NCBI GenBank assembly: GCA_019429445.1
Contig: JAHYIW010000010.1
Coordinates: 1 to 64,000, forward strand
From: Desulfuromonadaceae bacterium
GTDB taxonomy: Bacteria > Desulfobacterota > Desulfuromonadia > Desulfuromonadales > JAHYIW01
Direction: 5' to 3'
DNA: 64,000 nt
Below are positions 9,901 through 18,656 of this stretch, in pieces; positions within the stretch are counted from its first letter, which is position 1, and the number at the start of each line of letters is the position of its first letter. Made by a program: the position numbers and the translations under genes. A model generated the notes under the pieces. That model was given only the letters and a program-made list of their open reading frames with translations. It was not told the DNA's origin and did no database searches.

Positions 9901-10487
9901 GGGTTACGGCAGCCGGTCAGTACTTTATCCACTCCCGCGCCCGCATGGTGCTGGCAGCCAAGCTCCCGGAAGCCAAAGTCGCTGCCGAGCGTCAGGAGGC
10001 ATTGGCCGTTTATGCCCACCCGGTGAGCGAAATCTACCACACGGGTCGCCTTTTTCATGGTCCGGCTTTTCACAGTATTCGTGAAGTTATCGGCTGTTGC
10101 GCTGACGGCATTGCCTCCCTGGTGCGCCCGGCGCCCCTGCCGTCCGAATGGATTAATCAGCCGTTGCGCAACACCTGGCTGGCTGATCCTCTCGCGCTTG
10201 ACAGCAGCTTTCAGTTGATGATCCTCTGGAGTTTTGAACGTTACCAGGCGGCCTCCCTGCCGGTCTTTGCCGGACGTTATCGCCAGTACCAGGATAAATT
10301 CCCGACCACCGGGGTTGAAGTCCGGATCACGGTTACCCATCAGAGTGCCGACAAGGCGGGGGCGCAAATTGACTTTGTCGATCCCGCCGACAGTACCTTG
10401 ATCGCGCGTATCGAAGAATATGAATGTGTGATCGATGCGTCGTTAAATGCAAGCTTCCAGCGAAATAAGTTGCGGGGAGCCGCCTGA
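3957..10487 (+). CDS. pfaA: PfaA, polyunsaturated fatty acid megasynthase (KS-AT-ACP3-KR-DH)
   Basis: A 2176-residue type I iterative synthase. The ketosynthase (about 15-455) carries Cys217 in DAACGSS, His352 in EAHGTGT and His390 in IGHTK. The malonyl-type acyltransferase (about 575-890) has GQGAQYPG and Ser683 in GHSYGE. An Ala/Pro- then Gln-rich linker follows. Three near-identical carrier domains have DTDLGIDSIKR with phosphopantetheine serines at 1134, 1228 and 1324. The ketoreductase (about 1420-1850) has GGARGV and Tyr1791. A C-terminal double-hotdog dehydratase has His1908 in HVIDGKAVLP and Asp2082 in LALDSSFQ. The start is TTG 3957, with AAGGAG at 3943-3948, inside a TTGA overlap with pfaD. 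Three carriers is at the low end for Pfa synthases, which usually have three to nine. Confidence 0.95.
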   Translation: MKDNSGEQNIQSAATAPLAIVGIGCLFPQAGDQGTFWTNIKNGADAITEVPATHWRSDDYFDPNPKTPDKVYARCGGFLSPVDFNPREYGVLPNALEAIDTSQLLGLVAVDQALQDAGYTREKDFDRERVSVILGVTGTLELVVPLGARLGHPRWREALKDAGIADAIAADVMQRISDSYVPWQENSFPGLLGNVVAGRISKHFDFGGTNCVVDAACGSSLGALNLAALELAAGKTDMVITGGIDTFNDIFMYTCFSKTPALSPSGHARSFSAEADGTTLGEGLGIVVIKRLADAERDGDKIYALIKGIGSSSDGRGVAIYEPSAEGQQKALRRAYEQSGVDPRTIELIEAHGTGTKVGDTVEVSALKEVFGTADFPWCAIGSIKSQIGHTKAAAGSAGLIKAALALYHKTLPPTIKVTRPQDIISAAHSPFYINTTARPWIPLGDYPRRAGVSALGFGGSNFHCLLEEHHALKTVADWQGDVQLVAFSGPDEATLEKALEAFPTSGAWSDLRLAAAHSRRQFDSRQTCRLILVLEQAQAQPAAQIQGALTMLRTHCGHDAWHTPDGSFFARSEIGGQLAMLFPGQGAQYPGMLKDMALQFPEFLDTFTAADRAFTTNSDGKHGRLTELVYPRTSFDQAGAERNHAKLQATEVAQPALGAVSLAARNVLATFGVVPDAYAGHSYGELTALCCGGYFDSATLHGLSHLRGALMADGEGDRGSMLAVSAPLAQLEGFLADSGLPLVIANRNTPEQGVLSGTTKDIEQAAALLDAQGISYKRLAVAAAFHSELVAAAAEPFGTRLNAIAFSRPATPVYANTTGAPYAQNPDEVRQLLARQLACPVDFVAEIEAMYAAGTRIFLEVGPGARLTAMVRAILAERPHQAFALDASNGKRSGICDLGRALAQLATLGHPVDLNRWDEGYATLRQSRPEQKRGITVSLTGANHFKAPPKRPALPQSATNAGAPAPTSAADAAPFVKAAVAAPDQPAVIADNASLHTALQLTQQSFQALQTLQEQTARLHQQFLSGQESAARSFLQLVEQQNQLLHGQQPPFSSTAPSVPTAPPLQAPPAATLAAAAAADTTAVSSVAQHPPVALDRTEIAATLLAVIAEKTGYPEEMLDLEMTLDTDLGIDSIKRVEILSALQEKLPDAPSVKPENLGVLQTLGQIVAHLAAGRVDAAATRQTIPQVLDSNRVATVLLSVIAEKTGYPLEMLELEMALDTDLGIDSIKRVEILSALQEQLPDAPAVKPEDLGVLQTLGQIVTHLSAASGRSSAPQPVASATGPLNREVVATALLNVIAEKTGYPLEMLELEMALDTDLGIDSIKRVEILSALQDQLPGAPAIKPEHLGTLQTVAQIVDFLASVSGAAEPAPQPGAPFELPSVESGIERKVLKAVPLRTTGRREPIQLPQSSVVWVSDDGSALTTAICQQLNARQLNAQKISIDQLSSLPPAEQLSGLIILTPQSGASAAFLQQAFQLLQLAEPGLKLCADQGGAILATVSRLNGHFALPGGGPVSDPLSGGLAGLAKTAGHEWPTVSCRAFDLATDLEDVEQTAQALLAELLVEGPQEVGFTPDGRITLSLTEESLVGETHDSPVGYGDVVVISGGARGVTAEVAVALAAASHATLLLLGRSAAAHDEPVWLDGLNSEGDIKKALIANSHGPLKPKEVGQQYQQVLDQREIRNTLRRIKEAGGQPIYRCVDLRDAAAVAPVINAIREEYGPIKGLIHGAGVLADRLIKDKTTEQFSQVVATKVAGLENLLAALTGEKLRFMVMFSSSTGRFGRTGQIDYAVANEVLNKMAQQQAARRPDCRVLSLNWGPWDGGMVTPALKKIFAEEGIAVIDLQAGAHYLVEEISTPPGGPVELVILGGRQAASDTNKVSTHENIYVSKAFDLEISIANFPFLASHVIDGKAVLPMAMIIEWMAHGAIHNNPGLRFHGFNDLRILKGVTLEDGQIHTLQVTTGKAFKSGGVHVVPVELSGVTAAGQYFIHSRARMVLAAKLPEAKVAAERQEALAVYAHPVSEIYHTGRLFHGPAFHSIREVIGCCADGIASLVRPAPLPSEWINQPLRNTWLADPLALDSSFQLMILWSFERYQAASLPVFAGRYRQYQDKFPTTGVEVRITVTHQSADKAGAQIDFVDPADSTLIARIEEYECVIDASLNASFQRNKLRGAA

Positions 10488-10489
10488 GC

Positions 10490-13400
10490 ATGAAGCACGG
10501 AAAATCTGTTGCAATTGTCGGGGTCGGCGGCATTTTTCCCATGGCGCCGACCCTGGGTCGTTTCTGGGAGACAATCACCGCCAATATCAGCACCTCGCGT
10601 CAACCGCCGCAAGGGCGCTGGTTGCTCGACGCCGATGAAATTTTTGCTCCGACGGTCGGCGCGCAGGACAAGATCTACTCTAAAAAAGGGTGTTTTATTG
10701 ACGACGAGGACGCACTGAGCGCAAGCGCCGGTCTCACGATCGACGCCGATTTTCTGTCCGGGCTTGATCCACTTTTCCATTTATTGCTGCGCACCGGTCA
10801 CCAGGCGTTCAGTGATTCCCGCACCGACCACCTCGACCGTCAGCGGGTCGGTGTTATCATCGGCAACCTCGCCCTGCCGAGTGAATATTCCTCGACCCTG
10901 GCGCGCGACTATCTGGGCCGCACCTTTACAGAACAGCTGCCGGGCATCGGCGCTCCCCCCCGACTGCCAGGCGTTAACCCGCTGAATCGTTACGTCGCCG
11001 GCCTCCCTGCCGGCATCCTCGCCAAGGCGCTCAATCTTGGCGGCACCTGCTATACCCTCGACGCGGCCTGCGCCTCATCGCTCTACGCCGTCAAGCTGGC
11101 GATGGACGAATTGCTGTCAGGGCGCGCCGATGCCATGCTCACCGGCGGGCTGTCGCGGCCGGACTCCCTGTATACGCAAATGGGTTTCTCCCAGCTGCAC
11201 GCCCTCTCCCCCTCTGGCACCTGTTCCCCTTTCGATCGTAACGGTGACGGTCTGGTGGTTGGGGAAGGGAGCGGCATGTTTTTACTCAAGCGGACCGCCG
11301 ACGCGGTGCGCGACGGTGACCACATCTACGCCGTCATTCGCGGCATCGGTCTCTCTAACGATCTCGGCGGCACCCTGCTCGCCCCGGCTTCCGAGGGGCA
11401 ATTGCGGGCGATGCGCGCCGCCTACAAGCAGGCCGGCTGGTCCCCCGCCGATGTGGATCTGATCGAGTGTCATGCGACCGGAACCCCGGTCGGCGATGTC
11501 GTTGAATTTGCGAGTCTGAAAAACCTGTGGGGTGATTCCGGCTGGAAAGCGGGGCAGTGTGTCATCGGCTCGGTCAAATCGAATATCGGACATCTGCTCA
11601 CCGCCGCCGGTTCCGCCGCACTGATGAAGGCCCTGCTGGCGATCAAGGAACGCACCCTGCCACCGACCGCCAATTTTACCCATCCGGCCAAAGGGATCGA
11701 TTTGGATGCAAGTCCGTTTAAGATTCTGTCACACACCCAGGACTGGAAAGCGCGCAAGAAAGGGCAACCCCGCCGGGCAGCGGTCAGTGCTTTTGGCTTC
11801 GGCGGCATCAACGCCCATCTGCTGATCGAAGAATGGATTCCACATCGACCGGAAAAAAGTTCCGTCGCCTACCTCCCATCATCGCAGAAAAAACAGCAAC
11901 CGATCGCCATTGTCGGCATCGGTGCGCATTTTGGTGCGTGGGATTCCCTTGACACCTTGCGCAGTCGCCTGCTCGGTAGCAGCGCCGCGGTCGAACCAAC
12001 CTCGCCAGCCCGCTGGTGGGGGGCCGACCAAAGTTGCTGGTTTGCCGACGCAGGCTTGAACAAGACCGATTTCAAAGGTTTTTTTACCAACAAAGTGCAG
12101 GTCAAGGCGGGGACCTTCCGCATCCCGCCCAAGGAAATTAAAGACATGCTGCCGCGCCAGTTGTTGATGCTCAAAGTCGCGGACGAAGCCCTGCAAGATG
12201 CCGGGATAAAGAACGAGGAACTGCTCTTCACCGGCGTCTTCATCGGCGCCGGACTCGATCTGAACGCCACCAATTTCAGCTTCCGCTGGTCGATCCAGAA
12301 ACTGGCGCCACAGTGGGCAAAGGAATTACAGCTTGATCTGTCTGCTGCCGAGATGGCGGCATGGGTTGACGCCCTGCGGGAGTCAGCCGGTCCCCCGCTG
12401 AGCGCCAACCGGGTGATGGGCGCTCTGGGCAGCGTTGTGGCCAGCCGGGTCGCCAAGGAATTCAAAGTCGGTGGTCCCAGCTTCACCATTGCGAATGAAG
12501 AAAATTCCGGATTACGAGCGCTTGAGGTCGGCGTTCGGGCACTTCAGGAAGGTTCCATCAACCGGGCCATTGTCGGAGCCGTCGATATGGCCGGTGATCT
12601 GCGTGCCGTGCTTGGCCAACATGCTGCCTGGCCCTTTTCGCGCAGCGGAACGGTACGCCCCTTCGATAAAGATGCTGACGGCACGGTGGTCGGCGAGGGA
12701 GCGGCCGCCGTCATCCTCAAGCGCCTTGACGATGCCCGCCAGGACGGTGACCGGATCTACGCCGTCATCGGGGGAATCGGCAGCGCTGTCGGCGGAGAGG
12801 CGGAATCAACCAGCCCGGAGCAGCAAGCCTATACCCGCGCCATTGAACACGCCGTTAACGAGGCGGGCGTTCGCCCGGAAAGTGTGAGTTACCTCGAAAC
12901 CGACGGCAGCGGCCTGGCGCGCCATGACGAACTCGAAGCCAACGCTCTCGGCGCTTTTTTCGGGACGACGCAGAACGCGAATCCCTGCTATATCGGCAGC
13001 GCCAAGGGGGATGTCGGCCACGCAGGGGCGGCGGCAGGGTTGGTGTCACTGATAAAAGCAGCGCTGTGTCTCGATCAGAAAATCCTTCCGCCGCTACGCA
13101 ACGTACAGACATTGCGCTACAACTGGGTACGGGGGAAACGCAACTTTGTTGCTCCCGAATCCGCCCGCTTCTGGCTGCGCAATCGGGCCGAGGGACCACG
13201 GCGGGCGCTGGTCAGTGGCCTCGGCAGTGACGGCAGCTGCTCACAGGTGATCCTCGAAGGGATCGATGACACCTCCAGCAGGGTGAGATCGCTCCCTGTC
13301 GCGCGTCCGCTCGGTGCCCTTGATGAAGGTCTTTTCGCGCTGACAGCAGATGATGTTGCCGGGCTGCTGGCCCTGATCAGTCGCCTTCAGCAGTTCGCAG

Positions 13401-16400
13401 CACTGGCTCCCGAGGGCACTATCGACCAGCTGGCAGCACAGTGGTATCACGAAGTCGGCCTCGCTCACCACCACCGGTTATGTGTGGCACTGGTGGTCAC
13501 TGACCGCACGGAGTTATTTGAACACCTTGAGCAGGCGGCGCTGGCACTGCGCGACAACCCGGACGGTGCGCTGGGCGGAAGCGCGCCCCCCGCTCTTGCC
13601 GCGACCCGTGATCGGCTTTTTTACACCCCCCGACCGCTGGCACCCGAAGGGAAGGTAGCCTTTGTCTTCCCCGGCTCCGGCAATCATTTTGCCGGAATGG
13701 GGTGCGAACTCTCCGCCCGCTGGCCGGCAATCTATCGCCGCCAGGACAGTGGCAGCGAGTTTCTGGCCCGTCAGTTTTTGCCCGAGCACTTCTGGAAAGC
13801 GGTGCTCGCCGAAGCGGTACACGACAACCATAACGCCCTGGTGATCGGTCAGGTTGCCGTCGGCACCGCAATCAGCGATCTGGTACGCAGTTTCGGTATT
13901 GAACCGCAGGCGGTGAGCGGCTACAGTCTCGGCGAATCAGCGGGTCTCTTCTCCCTCCAGGCCTGGAAAGATCGTGACGGCATGGCGCGGCGACTTGCAG
14001 AATCCCCTCTCTTTACCGAGGAGCTGGCCGGTCGCTGTACAGCGGCCCGCAAAGTCTGGAACCTGCATCGCGATGAGTCCGTCGACTGGGTACTCGGTAT
14101 TGTCGATGTTCCCGCCGACCGGGTGCGGCAGGCACTGATCAACAAAAACCGCGCTTATCTGTTGATCGTCAATACTCATCGGGAGTGCGTTATTGGTGGT
14201 GATCGCCGTCAGGTTGAAGCGCTGGCACGCGAGGTCAACGGCCACTTTTTTCCGTTGCGGGGGGTCACCACGGTCCATTGTGAAGTCGTCGCACCGGTGG
14301 CAAAAGCGTACCGCGAGCTGCATCTCTTTCCGGTTAGCGCACCACCGGGGATCGATTTTTACAGTTGCGCACGGGGTGAACGTTATCCGCTCACCACCGA
14401 CAATGCCGCCGATGTGATCCTTGCACAGGCACTGACGACGGTTGATTACACCCGCGTGATCAAGCGCGCTTACGCTGACGGCGTGCGCATTTTTCTCGAA
14501 ATGGGCCCCGGCAATTCCGGTAGTCGCATGATCAGCAGTATTCTCGAAGGTCAGCCGCATCTGGCCCGCGCTGCCTGCTATCCCGGCCCGCCGCCGACGT
14601 CATTGATACTGCGCCTGTTGGCCAACTGTCTGGCGGAACGCGTGCCGGTGAATCTGGCGGCACTTTACCCCGAGACGGTCAGGAGTATCGCCCCACCCGC
14701 CGGAGCGTACATCGAGACGACCATCGGCGGCACCCCCTTTACCCCCGCGCCGCCGCCGCAACCATCCCCCCCGGCGACGGCGACGGAGCCCTTTGCAACA
14801 ACCGAAAGTTTATCGGCCAGCAGCGCTGTGCCGGATCCGGCGTCAGCCCCAAGCGCCACGCCACTGGTGGCGCAGCTGGCAGCATCGGGTGCCCTTAACG
14901 CACAAACGCATGGTGCCTACCTGAACTTCGCCACCACCATGGAACAGATCCTGACCGCGAATATTCATCGGCAGTTGACGCTGCTCCAGCAGTTGGCAGC
15001 CAACGGCGCAACGCTCCCGCAGCTGGAGTCGCTTGATTTCACCGCGCCCGGGATCACGCCGCAAGCGCCGGTTTTCACCCCGCTGGCACCACGCAACACA
15101 CCGGTTCCGCCGACCGCTGCACAACCGCCACTCTTTGACCGCGCACAGTGTATGGAATTTGCGATCGGCTCCTGCGCCGCGGTGCTCGGTCCGGAGTTCG
15201 CCGAGGTTGACAGCTATCCGACACGCGTCCGCCTGCCGGACGAACCGCTGATGCTGGTTGACCGCATCATGGCGGTCGAGGGGGAACCCCGTTCGATGAC
15301 GCATGGTCGGGTGATCACCGAACATGATGTCACCGCCGACCGCTGGTATCTTGACGGTGGCCGTATGCCGACCTGTATCGCCGTCGAGGCGGGACAGGCG
15401 GACCTTTTTCTTTCCGGCTATCTGGGGATCGACTTGATCAGCAAGGGGCAGGCGGTCTACCGGTTGCTCGATGCGGTGGTCACCTTCCATCGCACCCTGC
15501 CGGTTCCGGGCGACGTGATCCGCTACGATATCAGCATCGATGAATTTTTCCGTCAGGATCAGACCTATCTGTTCCGTTTCAATTTTGAAGGCACGGTCAA
15601 CGGCGAACCGCTGCTGTCGATGCGTAACGGCGTTGCCGGTTTCTTCACCGCGCAGGAACTGGCCGCCGGGCAGGGGATTGTCCATACCCAACTCGATCTG
15701 TTGCCACAACCCGGCACCCGGCCTGCGGACTGGAGCGAACTGGTACCACTGGCAGCGGAGGCCTACAACGAAGACCAGGTTGCCGCCATTTACGCCGGTG
15801 ACCTCGCAACGGCCTTCGGCGCCCCCTTCAGAACGTTACCGTTGACCAGGCCCTACACCTTGCCGGGCGGTTATCTCAAGCTGGTTGATCGGGTTATTGA
15901 GCTCGATCCGCAAGGCGGTCGCTACGGCCTCGGCCTGATCCGTGCTGAAATGGATATCCACCCCGACGCCTGGTTCCTCACCAGTCATTTCTGCGACGAC
16001 CATGTCATGCCCGGCACCCTGATGTATGAGTGCTGCATGCACACCTTGCGGATTTATCTGCTGCGCATGGGGTGGGTCGGCGCGGCGGGCAGCACCTGGT
16101 GCGAACCGCTCCCCGGCGTCAACAGCGGACTGAAATGTCGCGGACAGGTGGTTGAAACCACACGGACCGTGACGTATCAGGTGAGTATCAAGGAACTCGG
16201 CTACGCTCCGGAGCCGTTTGCGATCGGCGATGCATTGATGTTTGCCGACGGCAAGCCGATTGTCGAGATTCCGAACATGTCGCTGCGACTGGCAGGGTTG
16301 ACCCGCGAAAAGGTTGAACGTTGGTGGGCACAGAATACGCCTGAAATTCCGGAAACAGCCGCTAAACAGGTGCTTTACGGTGACGATAAAATTTTAGCCT

Positions 16401-17464
16401 ACGCCATCGGCAAGCCGTCGGAGGCGTTCGGTGAACCGTACCGCATCTTCGATCAGCAGCGCAAGATTGCCCGCCTGCCGGGTCCGCCCTTCCAGTTTCT
16501 CGATCGCATCACCGCCGTCAGCGGCGAAGCGTTCAAACTGGTCGCCGGAGCGACCTGTACCGCAGAGTACGATGTACCGCCTGACGCCTGGTATTTCAGT
16601 GCCGGGCGGCAACCGGAAATGCCGTTCAGCATTCTGCTCGAAACCGGCCTGCAACCGTGCGGCTGGCTGGCGGCTTATCTCGGTTCGGCGCTGACCAGTC
16701 AGACCGATCTCAAGTTTCGCAATCTCGACGGCAACGCCATCCAGCAGCGTCCGGTCACCCCCCAAACCGGGACGCTGACGACTCAGGTGCAGATAACGCG
16801 TATCGCCAGCAGCGGCGGAATGATTATCCAGAATTACGATTTCACGATCAGCGATCAGCACGGACCGGTCTACACCGGGGATACGGTGTTCGGCTTCTTC
16901 TCGGCGGAATCCCTGGCCCAGCAGGTCGGGGTGCGCGATGCCCAACCGTATGCACCGGCGGCAGTGGAAGCAGACCGGGCCGAACAATTTGACTATCCGC
17001 GCGCGGCCCCCTTCCCAAAAACGCAACTGCGAATGATCGATCGCGTTGAACAGTTCATTGCTGACGGCGGGCCGCACGGACTCGGTTTTATTCGCGGCAG
17101 CAAGCGGGTCGATGCGGACGAATGGTTTTTCAAGGCCCATTTTTATCAGGATCCGGTCTGCCCTGGTTCGCTGGGGCTCGAATCGTTTTTGCAGCTGCTC
17201 AAGGTGGTAGCGGCAAAACGCTGGAACGTCACCGCTGCAAGCATCTTCACCACCCCGGTTTGCGGGGAAAAACATCGCTGGAACTATCGTGGCCAGATTG
17301 TTCCGCAGAACAATCTGGTCCTGGTCGAGGCGCTGGTGACGGCGGTCGATGATGCACAACAGCAGCTCACCGCGAACGGCTACCTGTCAGTCGACGGTAA
17401 AATCATCTATCAGATGAACGATTTCAAACTTCGTTTACAGCCGTCGTTTGAAAACCCTGCTTGA
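10490..17464 (+). CDS. pfaC: PfaC-type megasynthase (KS-CLF-AT-four hotdog DH)
   Basis: A 2324-residue subunit. KS1 (about 5-450) has Cys194 in LDAACASS. A chain-length-factor-like domain (about 465-905) lacks the catalytic Cys: Ala-Asn-Glu-Glu-Asn at 668-672 replaces it. A PfaB-like acyltransferase (about 1050-1390) has FPGSGNHFAGMG and Ser1146 in GYSLGES. A Pro/Ala linker leads to four FabA-like hotdogs, starting near 1560, 1780, 1990 and 2175. Only the second and fourth keep the FabA histidine (His1833 in TSHFCDDHVMPG and His2217 in KAHFYQDPVCPG); the first and third have Gly-Arg there, as in known PfaC double-hotdog pairs. The architecture equals myxobacterial Pfa3 without its terminal acylglycerol-phosphate acyltransferase. 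It starts 3 nt after pfaA. Confidence 0.93.
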   Translation: MKHGKSVAIVGVGGIFPMAPTLGRFWETITANISTSRQPPQGRWLLDADEIFAPTVGAQDKIYSKKGCFIDDEDALSASAGLTIDADFLSGLDPLFHLLLRTGHQAFSDSRTDHLDRQRVGVIIGNLALPSEYSSTLARDYLGRTFTEQLPGIGAPPRLPGVNPLNRYVAGLPAGILAKALNLGGTCYTLDAACASSLYAVKLAMDELLSGRADAMLTGGLSRPDSLYTQMGFSQLHALSPSGTCSPFDRNGDGLVVGEGSGMFLLKRTADAVRDGDHIYAVIRGIGLSNDLGGTLLAPASEGQLRAMRAAYKQAGWSPADVDLIECHATGTPVGDVVEFASLKNLWGDSGWKAGQCVIGSVKSNIGHLLTAAGSAALMKALLAIKERTLPPTANFTHPAKGIDLDASPFKILSHTQDWKARKKGQPRRAAVSAFGFGGINAHLLIEEWIPHRPEKSSVAYLPSSQKKQQPIAIVGIGAHFGAWDSLDTLRSRLLGSSAAVEPTSPARWWGADQSCWFADAGLNKTDFKGFFTNKVQVKAGTFRIPPKEIKDMLPRQLLMLKVADEALQDAGIKNEELLFTGVFIGAGLDLNATNFSFRWSIQKLAPQWAKELQLDLSAAEMAAWVDALRESAGPPLSANRVMGALGSVVASRVAKEFKVGGPSFTIANEENSGLRALEVGVRALQEGSINRAIVGAVDMAGDLRAVLGQHAAWPFSRSGTVRPFDKDADGTVVGEGAAAVILKRLDDARQDGDRIYAVIGGIGSAVGGEAESTSPEQQAYTRAIEHAVNEAGVRPESVSYLETDGSGLARHDELEANALGAFFGTTQNANPCYIGSAKGDVGHAGAAAGLVSLIKAALCLDQKILPPLRNVQTLRYNWVRGKRNFVAPESARFWLRNRAEGPRRALVSGLGSDGSCSQVILEGIDDTSSRVRSLPVARPLGALDEGLFALTADDVAGLLALISRLQQFAALAPEGTIDQLAAQWYHEVGLAHHHRLCVALVVTDRTELFEHLEQAALALRDNPDGALGGSAPPALAATRDRLFYTPRPLAPEGKVAFVFPGSGNHFAGMGCELSARWPAIYRRQDSGSEFLARQFLPEHFWKAVLAEAVHDNHNALVIGQVAVGTAISDLVRSFGIEPQAVSGYSLGESAGLFSLQAWKDRDGMARRLAESPLFTEELAGRCTAARKVWNLHRDESVDWVLGIVDVPADRVRQALINKNRAYLLIVNTHRECVIGGDRRQVEALAREVNGHFFPLRGVTTVHCEVVAPVAKAYRELHLFPVSAPPGIDFYSCARGERYPLTTDNAADVILAQALTTVDYTRVIKRAYADGVRIFLEMGPGNSGSRMISSILEGQPHLARAACYPGPPPTSLILRLLANCLAERVPVNLAALYPETVRSIAPPAGAYIETTIGGTPFTPAPPPQPSPPATATEPFATTESLSASSAVPDPASAPSATPLVAQLAASGALNAQTHGAYLNFATTMEQILTANIHRQLTLLQQLAANGATLPQLESLDFTAPGITPQAPVFTPLAPRNTPVPPTAAQPPLFDRAQCMEFAIGSCAAVLGPEFAEVDSYPTRVRLPDEPLMLVDRIMAVEGEPRSMTHGRVITEHDVTADRWYLDGGRMPTCIAVEAGQADLFLSGYLGIDLISKGQAVYRLLDAVVTFHRTLPVPGDVIRYDISIDEFFRQDQTYLFRFNFEGTVNGEPLLSMRNGVAGFFTAQELAAGQGIVHTQLDLLPQPGTRPADWSELVPLAAEAYNEDQVAAIYAGDLATAFGAPFRTLPLTRPYTLPGGYLKLVDRVIELDPQGGRYGLGLIRAEMDIHPDAWFLTSHFCDDHVMPGTLMYECCMHTLRIYLLRMGWVGAAGSTWCEPLPGVNSGLKCRGQVVETTRTVTYQVSIKELGYAPEPFAIGDALMFADGKPIVEIPNMSLRLAGLTREKVERWWAQNTPEIPETAAKQVLYGDDKILAYAIGKPSEAFGEPYRIFDQQRKIARLPGPPFQFLDRITAVSGEAFKLVAGATCTAEYDVPPDAWYFSAGRQPEMPFSILLETGLQPCGWLAAYLGSALTSQTDLKFRNLDGNAIQQRPVTPQTGTLTTQVQITRIASSGGMIIQNYDFTISDQHGPVYTGDTVFGFFSAESLAQQVGVRDAQPYAPAAVEADRAEQFDYPRAAPFPKTQLRMIDRVEQFIADGGPHGLGFIRGSKRVDADEWFFKAHFYQDPVCPGSLGLESFLQLLKVVAAKRWNVTAASIFTTPVCGEKHRWNYRGQIVPQNNLVLVEALVTAVDDAQQQLTANGYLSVDGKIIYQMNDFKLRLQPSFENPA

Positions 17465-17536
17465 TTGTCCACTGTACAGCAGGTATTATGACTAGATTTG
17501 CGTAGAGAAAATTATGACATTGAGATGGTGGTACGA

Positions 17537-18580
17537 ATGAGATACTCACGCGTTTATATTGAATCGGTCGGCTACGAACTGGCACCGATCGTGGTCACCT
17601 CGACAGAGCTGGAACAGCGCCTGCGACCAATGTACGAGGCCCTGCATATCGCACCGGGGCAACTCGAAGTGTTGACCGGGATCCGTGAACGCCGTTGGTG
17701 GAAGCCGCACACGCCGGTCTCGGAAGGAGCCATTGCCGCCGCGAAGAAAGCGTTGCGCGAACGCAACATTTCACCGACCGATATCGGGGCGGTGGTCTAC
17801 GCCGGGGTGTGTCGCGAGCATTACGAACCGGCAACCGCATGTCAGGTGGCGGCGGCGCTCGGGGTGCATGGCGAGGCGGCGATTTATGACACGTCCAACG
17901 CCTGCCTCGGGGTACTCAACGGCGTCCTCGATATCGCCAATCGCATCGAACTGGGACAGATCCGCGCCGGTCTGGTGGTCGCCTGTGAAAGTTCCCGCGA
18001 GATCAATGAGACGATGATCCAGCAGATGCTGGACAAACCGACGATGGAAAGTTTTACCACGTCACTGGCCACATTGACCGGTGGATCGGGTGCCGCAGCC
18101 GTCCTTTTGACCGACGGTTCGTTCACCCCGGCGCGGCGGCCGCGGCTGCTCGGCGGGATCAATCTGGCCGAGCCCCAGCATCACAAACTCTGTCGCTGGG
18201 GGATCAGATCGGACGCCCCGGAACATCATGTCCCCTATATGCAAACCGATGCTGTCGCGGTCATGAAGCACGGCGTGGAACTCGGCAAACGCACCTGGGA
18301 CGCGTTTGTCAAGGAACTTGATCTGACCACCGAGCGCTTCGACAAAGTCATTTGTCATCAGGTTGGTGAAGCTCACCAGAAACTGATTCTGCAAACGATC
18401 GGGGTGGCTGCGGAGAAAGATTTCTCCACCTATGAGTTTCTCGGCAATATGGGGACGGTGTCACTGCCGGTCACCGCCGCCATCGCCAAAGAACGTGATT
18501 TCCTCCTCCCCGGCGACATGGTCGGTTTTCTTGGCATCGGCAGTGGCCTCAACTGCCTGATGCTCGGTATTCAATGGTAA
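17537..18580 (+). CDS. oleA: OleA, head-to-head acyl condensing thiolase-like enzyme
   Basis: A 347-residue KASIII-like thiolase-superfamily enzyme. OleA performs a non-decarboxylative Claisen condensation of two fatty acyl-CoA molecules to a 2-alkyl-3-ketoacid. The nucleophile is Cys123 in TSNACLG. A conserved Glu sits in CREHYEPAT at the position of the family's partner-subunit Glu, followed by His in ICHQVGEAH and Asn in LGNMGT. ATG 17537 gives the usual OleA start (MRYSRVYIESVGYELAP). An in-frame TTG at 17500 would add 13 residues and is less likely. It is the first gene after the Pfa megasynthases, separated by 72 nt, which suggests the Pfa product is its acyl source. Confidence 0.93.
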   Translation: MRYSRVYIESVGYELAPIVVTSTELEQRLRPMYEALHIAPGQLEVLTGIRERRWWKPHTPVSEGAIAAAKKALRERNISPTDIGAVVYAGVCREHYEPATACQVAAALGVHGEAAIYDTSNACLGVLNGVLDIANRIELGQIRAGLVVACESSREINETMIQQMLDKPTMESFTTSLATLTGGSGAAAVLLTDGSFTPARRPRLLGGINLAEPQHHKLCRWGIRSDAPEHHVPYMQTDAVAVMKHGVELGKRTWDAFVKELDLTTERFDKVICHQVGEAHQKLILQTIGVAAEKDFSTYEFLGNMGTVSLPVTAAIAKERDFLLPGDMVGFLGIGSGLNCLMLGIQW

Positions 18581-18656
18581 ATAACACCGCAAAAGTTCCG
18601 TCCGGCGGCGTTATTTGCTTCAGCGTCATTGACCTTTTGCACGAGTTCCTCTACTG

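Noticed and set aside
9600-10367. Long open frame antisense to the pfaA dehydratase region
   Set aside because: It is a by-product of GC-rich codon usage opposite a conserved domain and lacks a ribosome site and family motifs.
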